Shown here: piece after piece, positions 25,503-32,964 of the stretch
Position numbering within the stretch: position 1 is the first letter of the stretch
Layout: each line of letters opens with the position of its first letter
NCBI GenBank assembly: GCA_024225875.1
Contig: JAAEMD010000568.1
Span: forward strand, 1 to 37,209
Direction of reading: 5' to 3'
From: a bacterium
GTDB lineage: Bacteria; Margulisbacteria; Marinamargulisbacteria; JAAEMD01
DNA length: 37,209 nucleotides
Program-made: the position numbers and the translations under genes
The notes under the pieces: generated by a model
What the model saw: the letters and a program-made list of their open reading frames with translations, nothing else
What the model was told of the DNA's origin: nothing
The model's database searches: none

Positions 25503-26318
25503 ATGAAGAACAGGTTAGGGGTTATTCAGTTTCCAGGGAGTAACTGTGAATATGAAACAGCAAGAGCTGCTGATTACTCTGGCTTTGAAACTGAAATTAT
25601 CAGGTGGAATTGTGATGAGAAAAAGTTCAGATCCTTTGATGGCTATATATTGCCAGGCGGTTTTTCTTTTCAGGACAGGGTGCGGGCTGGTGTAATTTCA
25701 GCTAAACTGGCTGTAATGGAATATCTGGAACAAGCTGTAGAAGAAGGAATGCCGGTGCTGGGAATATGTAACGGTTGTCAGATTTTAGCTGAGACAGGGC
25801 TTATCACTGATACAGGTGGTAAACATGAGATTGAGGTATCGCTGGCCCATAACACAAAAGATAATAAACCTTTTGGTTTCTTATGTGACTGGGTTTACGT
25901 TAAGGTAAAAAATCCAGCGAAAAGCGCTTTTACAAGATATTTTGAAGAAGAAGATGTTTTACCGGTTCCAGTAAATCATGCAGAGGGTAAGTTTGTTTTG
26001 GCTTCTGATATTAAGGAAGAGGTTTCGGATTTAACAGCCTTTACCTACTGTTCTGCAACTGGCGAAAAGGGTGTTTTTCCGGTGAATCCCAACGGTACTG
26101 TTATGGATATTGCAGGTATTTGTAATAAAAAAGGTAATGTTCTTGGGATAATGCCTCATCCGGAGAGAGCTGTTCTTCTCAAACAAATACCGTACTGGAT
26201 TCAGAGTGAATGGGCTGAGCTGAAATATGATGAGTTTAGAAAAGGTGTAGATGTGCATGGGCCCTGGCAAAAACTTTTTTTATCGCTGCATGATTATATT
26301 TCGGAGATGAAATCTTGA
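25503..26318 (+). CDS. purQ: Phosphoribosylformylglycinamidine synthase glutaminase subunit PurQ
   Basis: 271 residues, longer than the ~225-residue PurQ of Bacillus. Class I glutaminase: IQFPGSNCEYETARA at the start, DGYILPGGFSFQDR, nucleophile Cys89 in LGICNGCQIL, and His219/Glu221 in IMPHPERAVL. It supplies ammonia from glutamine to PurL in step four of purine synthesis. The extra C-terminal ~45 residues follow the catalytic His/Glu. CAGGA precedes the start. Its stop (TGA) overlaps the TTG start of the next gene by four bases. PurL is not in the window. Confidence 0.95.
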   Translation: MKNRLGVIQFPGSNCEYETARAADYSGFETEIIRWNCDEKKFRSFDGYILPGGFSFQDRVRAGVISAKLAVMEYLEQAVEEGMPVLGICNGCQILAETGLITDTGGKHEIEVSLAHNTKDNKPFGFLCDWVYVKVKNPAKSAFTRYFEEEDVLPVPVNHAEGKFVLASDIKEEVSDLTAFTYCSATGEKGVFPVNPNGTVMDIAGICNKKGNVLGIMPHPERAVLLKQIPYWIQSEWAELKYDEFRKGVDVHGPWQKLFLSLHDYISEMKS

Positions 26319-26911
26319 TTAGTATAGACTTGTTTTCATATTTAAAAAATACGGATTTAAACTGTTTATCGGCTTTTGACGCAATTACAATGCTTTTAAA
26401 ATACGATAAACTAAAAAAACTAAAGAAATTCAGATTATGGGAATTGAAATTTTCAGGTTGTTCTAAAAATGAGGCCGTTTTACGGGTCAAAAATATAATT
26501 GATAAATCGTATTATATATTAAATCCAAATAAAGAAAGTTATTATTTGTCGCTGCTGCCATGTTCCGGCAGAATGTCCGTTGAAACAAAATTTTTAATAA
26601 AAGTTAAAAGCCCGGGCTTACTGGATGATAGTAAATATATGAGAAAAATCAGGCAGAAAGTTGGTGTGGAGATAGATGCTGTTCAAAGCTCACTTGTCTG
26701 GGAGATGACTGTGGAGGATAAGGGTTTATCAAACCAGGAGCTTAAGCAGGACTTAATTAATAATGTAATTGTTACCTCATCCAGAAAGAACGGACTGCTG
26801 GTTAATCCAGTAAGCGAACAGTTTGAGTTTCTGGATACAGATCGTTATTACAGGACGGAACTAAATAAAGAAAATGAAAAACTCTCCGCTGGTAAGCGTA
26901 ATTATTGTTAA
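26315..26911 (+). CDS. PurS-like protein with possible duplicated domain
   Basis: 198 residues from a TTG overlapping the purQ stop (TTGA), so translation is coupled. The second half (about 88-165) has the order of PurS: VETKFLIKVKSPGLLDD, a helix, VQSSLVWEMTVE, then LSNQELKQDLINNVIV, which matches the D...LL.NPVI end of PurS. The first half (about 35-85) may be a diverged copy of the same ferredoxin-like fold. PurS normally has ~80 residues, so this is over twice the usual size. Position next to purQ supports a part in the PurLQS complex. The domain call is by pattern only, and a protein of other function is possible. Confidence 0.6.
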   Translation: MISIDLFSYLKNTDLNCLSAFDAITMLLKYDKLKKLKKFRLWELKFSGCSKNEAVLRVKNIIDKSYYILNPNKESYYLSLLPCSGRMSVETKFLIKVKSPGLLDDSKYMRKIRQKVGVEIDAVQSSLVWEMTVEDKGLSNQELKQDLINNVIVTSSRKNGLLVNPVSEQFEFLDTDRYYRTELNKENEKLSAGKRNYC

Positions 26912-27752
26912 TTACAATGGGGCCAGCTATATTCAGGACTGTATCAAATCTGTTTTATTAAGCAAAACAGATTTCAGCTTTGAAATTATAGTTGTTGATA
27001 ATGCTTCTGTTGATAATTCAGTGGAAAAAATAGTTGATGCTGGCGATAGTATTACTGCAATTTTCAATGATGAAAACAAGGGTTTTTCCGGTGGCAATAA
27101 TCAGGGTATATCTATTGCAGAAGGAAGCTATATATTTTTATTAAATAACGATACCATAATTGATCCGGACGCATTATCAAAGCTGGTTAAATACTATGAA
27201 CAGAATAAAGACACAGGTGTTACAGGCCCCAGACTTTTAAATAGAGACAGGACATTACAGGTGCCAGGTAGTTTTTTGGGCAGATGGCAGTATAAAGGAA
27301 CCCGTCCCAGGAAGGTTGGTTTTATATCAGGGGCAGCTTTTTTAACCAGGAAAGATATATTAGCAAAAACAGGCGGGCTGGATGAGAATTTTTTTTTCTA
27401 TAATGAGGATATTGATTTATGTATGCAGATAAAAAAAATGGGGCTGAATCTTATTTATATGCCTGAGGCTGAGGTGGTCCATTTCGGAGGCGAGTCAACT
27501 AAAACCAGGGTCGAAGGTCCAATTATAGAAGGCTACAGGGGTGGACTGTATTTATGCTATAAGCATTATAATCAAGTGTTTTATCTTATTTATCGATGTA
27601 TATTGTTTATTGATATTATTCTCAGGATAATATGGTATGCCGGACTATATATGATAAATAGAAACTATAAGCCTCAGCTGAGGGCCTTTATAAAGATTTT
27701 TAATATTAATGTTAGAAATGATATTTTTCTAATATATCAGGATAAACGTTAA
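26874..27752 (+). CDS. Family 2 glycosyltransferase (rhamnosyltransferase-like)
   Basis: 292 residues beginning inside the previous gene (38-base overlap). GT-A fold: VSVIIVNYNGASYI (7-20), VDNASVDNS (41-49), GFSGGNNQGI, then the metal-binding NND (91-93, LLNNDTII) and GGLDENFFFYNEDIDLCMQ with the ED acceptor motif. The C-terminal ~60 residues hold a hydrophobic segment that may bind the membrane. WbbL-type members add rhamnose or similar sugars in O-antigen or other surface glycans. Being translationally linked to purine genes is odd; it may reflect simple packing. Confidence 0.92.
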   Translation: MKNSPLVSVIIVNYNGASYIQDCIKSVLLSKTDFSFEIIVVDNASVDNSVEKIVDAGDSITAIFNDENKGFSGGNNQGISIAEGSYIFLLNNDTIIDPDALSKLVKYYEQNKDTGVTGPRLLNRDRTLQVPGSFLGRWQYKGTRPRKVGFISGAAFLTRKDILAKTGGLDENFFFYNEDIDLCMQIKKMGLNLIYMPEAEVVHFGGESTKTRVEGPIIEGYRGGLYLCYKHYNQVFYLIYRCILFIDIILRIIWYAGLYMINRNYKPQLRAFIKIFNINVRNDIFLIYQDKR

Positions 27753-27780
27753 TCCTGATAACATTAAACAGAGTAATTTT

Positions 27781-28491
27781 ATGAAGAATAAATTGAAACT
27801 ATATATAAAGGGTTTCCGGATAAAAGTGAAAAGGTTTTTAAAGACAAACTCTGATACTTTCTGGCATTGTGTAAAAATTCCTGTATTTATTATGCTGGCA
27901 GGTGTTTTTATTTGTAATCAGGTTTTTGCCAGGGTTTATGTAATTCCTGAAGAACTTGTTCAAGAAACCAGAGAAAAAAGAAGGTTGTATAAAGAAAATC
28001 CGGAGTCAAATGAAAGAAGATTTGATTTAGCTATGTGCTATGCTTATACAGGTCGTATCCTTAAGGGACTGGAGATCTTGAAAAAAATACCTGAATCATA
28101 CTCATCTGCTGTAATAGGAAAATATCTGCCTCTTGTTCAAAAAGAGCCTGAAGAATGGAAGCCTAGATTTAAACTCGCGTTTGGCTATTACTTTGAGAAC
28201 AAAAAAGATAAATCAATCGAAGAGTTCAAAAAGATACTGCAGCAGTATCCGGAACATATCTGGGCGATGGGATATATAGCCTTGATAGAAGGAGAAAAAA
28301 ATAATCTGGATGAATGTATAAAGTGGTGTAAAAAGGCAATAAAAATAGAGCCTGATGCTGCAGCTATTCATTTTTTGCTTGAAGAAGGTTATAGAAGAAA
28401 GGGCAACTATTTTGCTGCCTTTGCAGAAGCCTGTATTGTGGGCAGGCTCTTGTCTGAAGAGTCCCTGGTGAGACCTGATGATAAAGATTAA
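27781..28491 (+). CDS. Membrane-anchored TPR protein
   Basis: 236 residues. A basic cytoplasmic N-terminus (1-30) precedes a hydrophobic segment (about 33-50) that is either an anchor or an uncleaved signal. The rest is TPR-type helix pairs, best seen in ERRFDLAMCYAYTGRILKGLEILKK, KPRFKLAFGYYFENKKDKSIEEFKKIL and WAMGYIALIEGEKNNLDECIKWCKKAI. Such proteins serve as scaffolds in envelope assembly. It overlaps lptC by 14 bases and so may act near the LPS transport bridge; that link is inferred from position only. Confidence 0.88.
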   Translation: MKNKLKLYIKGFRIKVKRFLKTNSDTFWHCVKIPVFIMLAGVFICNQVFARVYVIPEELVQETREKRRLYKENPESNERRFDLAMCYAYTGRILKGLEILKKIPESYSSAVIGKYLPLVQKEPEEWKPRFKLAFGYYFENKKDKSIEEFKKILQQYPEHIWAMGYIALIEGEKNNLDECIKWCKKAIKIEPDAAAIHFLLEEGYRRKGNYFAAFAEACIVGRLLSEESLVRPDDKD

Positions 28492-29029
28492 TAAATATTT
28501 AAAGTTGCTGCAAAACTTATTAATAATAACTGTATTTGTATTTATAGTAATGTTTTCTTTAAAAGAGCCTCAAATTAGACTTATTGAAAAAAAAGGCAAA
28601 AACCCTGATTTTATTTTTGAAAATGTAAAGATATCAAAGATTGATATGGGGGAAAAAGTCTGGAAAATATCATCAAAATATCTTCAGATAGACAGGGGGT
28701 CCAATACAGCATTGTTAGATGAGGTTGATGGTGACCTGTTTAAGGACGAAAAACTTTTTGTGAAAATTAAATCCGTGAGAGCAAAGATTGAGCTTGATAA
28801 GGATGATATGGAGTTGCAAAAGGCTTCCGCAAAATTTATTCTGGAAGACAGGCTTGTTTTCTTAAAAGCAAATGATTTATGCTGGTTTTCTGCTCAGGAG
28901 AGGTTTTCTGGTAAAGGTAATATTGAAATGCGGTCCAATAATATAAAATTATCAGGAGACCATCTATATGTTGATATCCCTTTACAAAAAATGATTGTTG
29001 CAGATAATGCTTTAGCAGTTATTGATTAG
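28478..29029 (+). CDS. lptC: LptC-like inner-membrane LPS transport protein
   Basis: 183 residues: one N-terminal membrane helix (about 8-28), then a periplasmic domain with the LptC/LptA-type beta repeats (ENVKISKIDMGEKVWKISSKYLQID, ALLDEVDGDLFKD, ASAKFILEDRLVFLKAN, GKGNIEMRSNNIKLSGD, LYVDIPLQKMIV). This matches the ~190-residue LptC that receives LPS from LptBFG and hands it to LptA. It overlaps the TPR gene by 14 bases. lptA lies ~4 kb upstream on the same strand. Confidence 0.85.
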   Translation: MIKINKYLKLLQNLLIITVFVFIVMFSLKEPQIRLIEKKGKNPDFIFENVKISKIDMGEKVWKISSKYLQIDRGSNTALLDEVDGDLFKDEKLFVKIKSVRAKIELDKDDMELQKASAKFILEDRLVFLKANDLCWFSAQERFSGKGNIEMRSNNIKLSGDHLYVDIPLQKMIVADNALAVID

Positions 29030-29037
29030 GAGAATAA

Positions 29038-29775
29038 ATGAAAAAATATAAAAAAAAAGAGAAAACCCTGAAGCTGGGGCCGTATTTATCATCACAACTG
29101 TCTATATCAAGGCGAGAGATTATGTCTTTATTGAAGGAAGGCCGGATAAAAGTTAACGGTAATCCGGTTTATAGTATCAGCAAATTAATCATAATCAATA
29201 AAGATCTGGTTACTGTAAATTCAAAAAAAATAATATTTCGACCTGAGTTCTATTATTATAAATTTAATAAACCGAAAAATGTTATCAGCACACTGGCTGA
29301 TCCTGAAGGGCGCCGGGATTTAAAGTATTATATGTCCGGTGTTCCTCAAAATATTTTTCCGGTTGGCAGGCTTGACCGCAATACAAAAGGGCTGATTTTA
29401 TTTACAAATGATGGAGAATTTGCCAACAGAGTGAGTCATCCCGGATATCATATCAATAAGGTATATAAAGTAACATTAAATAAGAGAATTATCAGACGGG
29501 ACATTGAAAGGTTGTTGTCCGGTCTTATTCTGGCAGATGGTCCTGTAAGATTTACAAATGTTGATATTGTATCGGATGTTAGTGTTATAGTAACAATTAA
29601 TGAAGGTAGAAACAGGATTGTCAGACGATCTTTTGAGCAGATGAATTATGAAGTTAAAAAACTGAAGAGAATATCTATAGGCGATATTCAGTTACAGGAA
29701 TTGAAAGAAGGCGCATTTAAAAGACTGACTGTTAATGAGTTACGTTCTTTAAAAAGATTGTTGAACATGTTATAA
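29038..29775 (+). CDS. Pseudouridine synthase of the RsuA/RluB/RluE/RluF family
   Basis: 245 residues. An S4 RNA-binding domain (about 12-60, SSQLSISRREIMSLLKEGRIKVNG) precedes the synthase core with FPVGRLDRNTKGLILFTNDG, where Asp113 is the catalytic Asp; then YKVTLNKRI and NEGRNRIVRRSFEQM. It isomerises a uridine in rRNA. Subfamily not certain, but layout and length suit RluB-like enzymes. GGAG lies a few bases before the ATG. tRNA-Met follows by 32 bases. Confidence 0.93.
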   Translation: MKKYKKKEKTLKLGPYLSSQLSISRREIMSLLKEGRIKVNGNPVYSISKLIIINKDLVTVNSKKIIFRPEFYYYKFNKPKNVISTLADPEGRRDLKYYMSGVPQNIFPVGRLDRNTKGLILFTNDGEFANRVSHPGYHINKVYKVTLNKRIIRRDIERLLSGLILADGPVRFTNVDIVSDVSVIVTINEGRNRIVRRSFEQMNYEVKKLKRISIGDIQLQELKEGAFKRLTVNELRSLKRLLNML

Positions 29776-29807
29776 ATATAAACCTGTGTTATACAAAATC
29801 AATTTTT

Positions 29808-29884
29808 GGCGGCGTAGCTCAGGTGGTTAGAGCGCACGGCTCATACCCGTGTTGTCACTGGTTCGAGTCCAGTCGCCGCTACCA
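29808..29884 (+). tRNA. tRNA-Met (CAT), elongator type
   Basis: The acceptor GGCGGCG pairs with CGCCGCT (first pair G-U). The D stem is GCTC/GAGC. The anticodon stem CACGG/CCGTG holds loop CTCATAC, giving CAT. The T arm is ACTGG-TTCGAGT-CCAGT. The discriminator is A and CCA is encoded. The anticodon stem lacks the GGG/CCC pairs of initiators and position 1-72 is paired, so this is elongator Met; a lysidine-modified Ile reader is less likely but not excluded. Confidence 0.93.
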
Positions 29885-29896
29885 GAAGATGGATAA

Positions 29897-32680
29897 ATGA
29901 AAAATCTAAAATATATTTTATTGCCTTTTGCAGTAATAACTTTATTTATAATTTTCTATTCGGTTATTTCTTTATATCCGGAAGTTTTGTGGTTTGAATC
30001 TTTTGGATTTGATAATATCTGGTGGTTTGTTTTCAGGTCAAAAGCAATAGTATTTGCTTTTTTTGCAGCGGTAGCTTACTTCTGGCTGGTAGTAAATATT
30101 AATATAGCTAAACGCGTATCATCAGACTATGTTGAAAGAGATGTAGCAGATGATAACCCTTTTTCTGCGTTTGTGAACCAGTTCTTTATCAGAGTTAAGG
30201 ATAACTTTTCCTTAAGTCCTGAGATAAATATAAAAAATAAAGTTAATATTATTGTTAACATCGGATTGATTTGCCTGTCTGTATTTATGGGGCTTTCTGC
30301 TAAAGTCTGGTGGCAGGAAATATATGAATTTATACATGGTGCGCTTTTTAATTTAAGTGACCCTGTCTTTAATAAAGATATTTCTTTTTATATTTTTTCG
30401 TTACCTTTAATTAAGAGTATCCAGGCCTGGCTGCTCTGGCTTTTATTTTTTTCAATATTAATTGCCGGAGCAGTATACTTTTCTAAAAATATTCTAAAAG
30501 CAGCATTTAACAGGATTCCTGGTTTGAACAGGATTAAGAGCCATCTGTTTATTCTTTTGGGCTTAATGCTGCTGGTTATTACTGTTGGAAAATGGTTACA
30601 GTGGTTTGATCTTTTATATTCTGTAGAGGGTATAGTTTTTGGGGCCGGTTATACTGATATTCATGCCAGACTTCTGGCATATAGAATTATAACCCTGCTG
30701 TTTTTTATTGAATCAATTATCCTGTTTATCTGGGCATTTAGACCGGGTTTTAAGGTTCCTGTATATTTTCTGGGAGGTATTATTGTTGTATCTATTGTTC
30801 TGGGTGGTATATATCCAGGTTTGGTTCAAAGTTATATTGTAGAGCCTAATGAAATGGTTAAGGAGCAGCCTTATATTGAAAACAGTATAAAATATACCAG
30901 ACGGGCATATAATCTGGATAAGATAGAGGAGCAACCTTTTTCTGCAACTAATGATCTTAACTATGGAGATATAAAAAATAACCCGGCAATTATTGATAAT
31001 ATCAGACTATGGAATCAAGAACCAATAAAAAAGACATTCAGCCAGCTACAGGAAATCAGATTATATTATGAATTTCAAAATATAGATGTAGACAGGTATA
31101 TGATAAATAACAGTCTTCAGCAGGTTATGTTATCAGCACGTGAACTGGACTCAACAAAGTTAACTCAAAAAGCACAAACCTGGACTAACAGGCATTTGGT
31201 ATATACACATGGGTATGGCCTGTGTATGTCTCCGGTAAGTAAGATAACAAAAGAGGGGCTGCCGTACTTTTATGTTAAAGATTTACCCCCGGTTTCTTCT
31301 GTTGGTATTTCTATATCAAGGCCGGAGATCTATTTTGGTGAAATAACTTCTGATTACATTATTGTTAATACTAAAGAACAGGAATTTAACTATCCTAAAG
31401 GAGATCAGAACGAATATACAAAATACGCGGGAAAAGGTGGAATAGTTTTAGATAATTTTTCTAAAAGATTTGTGTATGCTTTGAAATTTTCAGATCTTAA
31501 ATTTTTAATCAGTTCTCTTATAAATTCTGACAGCCGTTTATTATATGATCGGGACATAAAGACAATAGTTCAAAAAATAGCGCCGTTCCTGTTTTTTGAC
31601 AGAGACCCGTACCTGACAATAACAGCTGCCGGCAGGTTAGTCTGGGTTATAGATGGTTATACAGTTTCAAACAACTTTCCTTATTCAGACAAAATACAGG
31701 GACAGATAAATTATATCAGGAATGCAGTTAAAGCAACTGTTGATGCCTATGATGGGAAAGTCAGTTTCTACATTACAGATAAAAAAGACCCTGTAATTGA
31801 AACTTACTCCAGGATTTATAAAGGAATGTTTAAAAAGATAGATGAAATGCCGCATGAATTGAAGCAGCATTTTCGTTATCCAAAAGAAATGTTCCTGGTT
31901 CAGGCGCATATGTACAAAACATACCATATGACAAATCCCAGGGTCTTTTATAATAGAGAAGATCTGTGGGGTATACCAAAACAAAAGCATGGAGATACGG
32001 AAGAGTTTATGGACGCATATTATATGGTTACAAAACTGCCTGGAGAAACAAAAGACAGTTTTGTGCTGATGCTTCCGTTTACGCCTTCTAATAAGAACAA
32101 TATGATTTCCTGGATGGTTGCAAAGTCGGATATTGATGAGTACGGAAAGATAAAAGTATATAAGTTTCCTAAAGAACGTACTATTTATGGGCCTATGCAG
32201 ATAGAGTCTCGTATAGATCAGGATACTGAAATATCACAAAAGCTTACATTATGGGGCCAGGCAGGATCAAGAGTTATAAGAGGAAACATTATGGTGGTGC
32301 CGATAAAAGATTCTCTGCTTTATATGGAGCCTATATACCTGCAGGCAACTCAAAGTAAATTTCCGGAGCTGAAGCGGGTAATAGTTTCTTATGACGATAA
32401 AGTTATTATGGATGATAATTTAGATGATGCGATTGCTTCTGTTTTCGGTCATGAAGAAAAAATGAAAGATCAGGAAGAGGCCGGGGAAAGTCTTGATCCG
32501 GAAGAAAAAAGTGAAGATAATGTGCCGTCGCTGTTAAAAAGCTTGTTAAATGAATTTAAATCCTTTAAGAACTATGCTGTTAAAAATGACTGGGCAGGTT
32601 TTGGTAAATCCCTGGAAGGTATTGATAAACTTGTAGAAAAATTGATACAATTTGAAGCTTTGAAAAACAACAAAAAATAA
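29897..32680 (+). CDS. UPF0182 family membrane protein
   Basis: 927 residues, the usual length of the UPF0182 (COG1615) family. About seven N-terminal membrane helices lie within residues 1-310 (with PEVLWFESFGFDNIWWFVF after the first), then a large soluble domain: YIVEPNEMVKEQPYIENSIKYTRRAYNLD, TWTNRHLVYTHGYGLCMSPVSKIT, LPPVSSVGISISRPEIYFGE, YKTYHMTNPRVFYNREDLWGIP, YGPMQIESRIDQDTEISQKLTLWGQ. These are the family's conserved blocks. Function is not established; it is an inner-membrane protein with a large, probably extracytoplasmic domain. The acidic tail (DQEEAGESLDPEEKSED) is typical. Only 12 bases separate it from tRNA-Met; GGATAA is a weak SD. Confidence 0.94.
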   Translation: MKNLKYILLPFAVITLFIIFYSVISLYPEVLWFESFGFDNIWWFVFRSKAIVFAFFAAVAYFWLVVNINIAKRVSSDYVERDVADDNPFSAFVNQFFIRVKDNFSLSPEINIKNKVNIIVNIGLICLSVFMGLSAKVWWQEIYEFIHGALFNLSDPVFNKDISFYIFSLPLIKSIQAWLLWLLFFSILIAGAVYFSKNILKAAFNRIPGLNRIKSHLFILLGLMLLVITVGKWLQWFDLLYSVEGIVFGAGYTDIHARLLAYRIITLLFFIESIILFIWAFRPGFKVPVYFLGGIIVVSIVLGGIYPGLVQSYIVEPNEMVKEQPYIENSIKYTRRAYNLDKIEEQPFSATNDLNYGDIKNNPAIIDNIRLWNQEPIKKTFSQLQEIRLYYEFQNIDVDRYMINNSLQQVMLSARELDSTKLTQKAQTWTNRHLVYTHGYGLCMSPVSKITKEGLPYFYVKDLPPVSSVGISISRPEIYFGEITSDYIIVNTKEQEFNYPKGDQNEYTKYAGKGGIVLDNFSKRFVYALKFSDLKFLISSLINSDSRLLYDRDIKTIVQKIAPFLFFDRDPYLTITAAGRLVWVIDGYTVSNNFPYSDKIQGQINYIRNAVKATVDAYDGKVSFYITDKKDPVIETYSRIYKGMFKKIDEMPHELKQHFRYPKEMFLVQAHMYKTYHMTNPRVFYNREDLWGIPKQKHGDTEEFMDAYYMVTKLPGETKDSFVLMLPFTPSNKNNMISWMVAKSDIDEYGKIKVYKFPKERTIYGPMQIESRIDQDTEISQKLTLWGQAGSRVIRGNIMVVPIKDSLLYMEPIYLQATQSKFPELKRVIVSYDDKVIMDDNLDDAIASVFGHEEKMKDQEEAGESLDPEEKSEDNVPSLLKSLLNEFKSFKNYAVKNDWAGFGKSLEGIDKLVEKLIQFEALKNNKK

Positions 32681-32705
32681 CTTTTGGGGTAAATAGGGAG
32701 AAAAA

Positions 32706-32912
32706 ATGCCTACTTATGAATATAAATGTTCTAAATGTAATCACTGTTTTGAGATGTTTCAAAGTATTTCAGCAGATCCGTTAAAAGACTGTCCGGAATG
32801 TGATGGTAATATACAAAAGGTTATAGGTTCTAATATAGCAATTAGTTTTAAGGGCTCTGGATTTTACGTTAATGACAATAAATCTAAAGCTTCTTCAGAG
32901 TCTAAAAGCTAG
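32706..32912 (+). CDS. FmdB-type zinc-ribbon protein
   Basis: 68 residues. MPTYEYKCSKC starts the FmdB/CxxC zinc ribbon, with Cys8, Cys11, Cys29 and Cys32 as two CxxC knuckles, then VIGSNIAISFKGSGFYVND, the family's FKGSGFY motif, and a Ser/Lys tail. GGGAG precedes the start. It closes the long plus-strand run and is convergent with recJ. The role is poorly known (regulatory small zinc protein). Confidence 0.94.
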   Translation: MPTYEYKCSKCNHCFEMFQSISADPLKDCPECDGNIQKVIGSNIAISFKGSGFYVNDNKSKASSESKS

Positions 32913-32964
32913 AGGTTTTATAAATACAACAAAGCTGACTATAAAGGCAGAGGATTGTTTTTGG

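Noticed and set aside
29808..29884. CAT tRNA as initiator tRNA-fMet
   Set aside because: The anticodon stem lacks the three G-C pairs and positions 1-72 are paired (G-U), both features of elongators.
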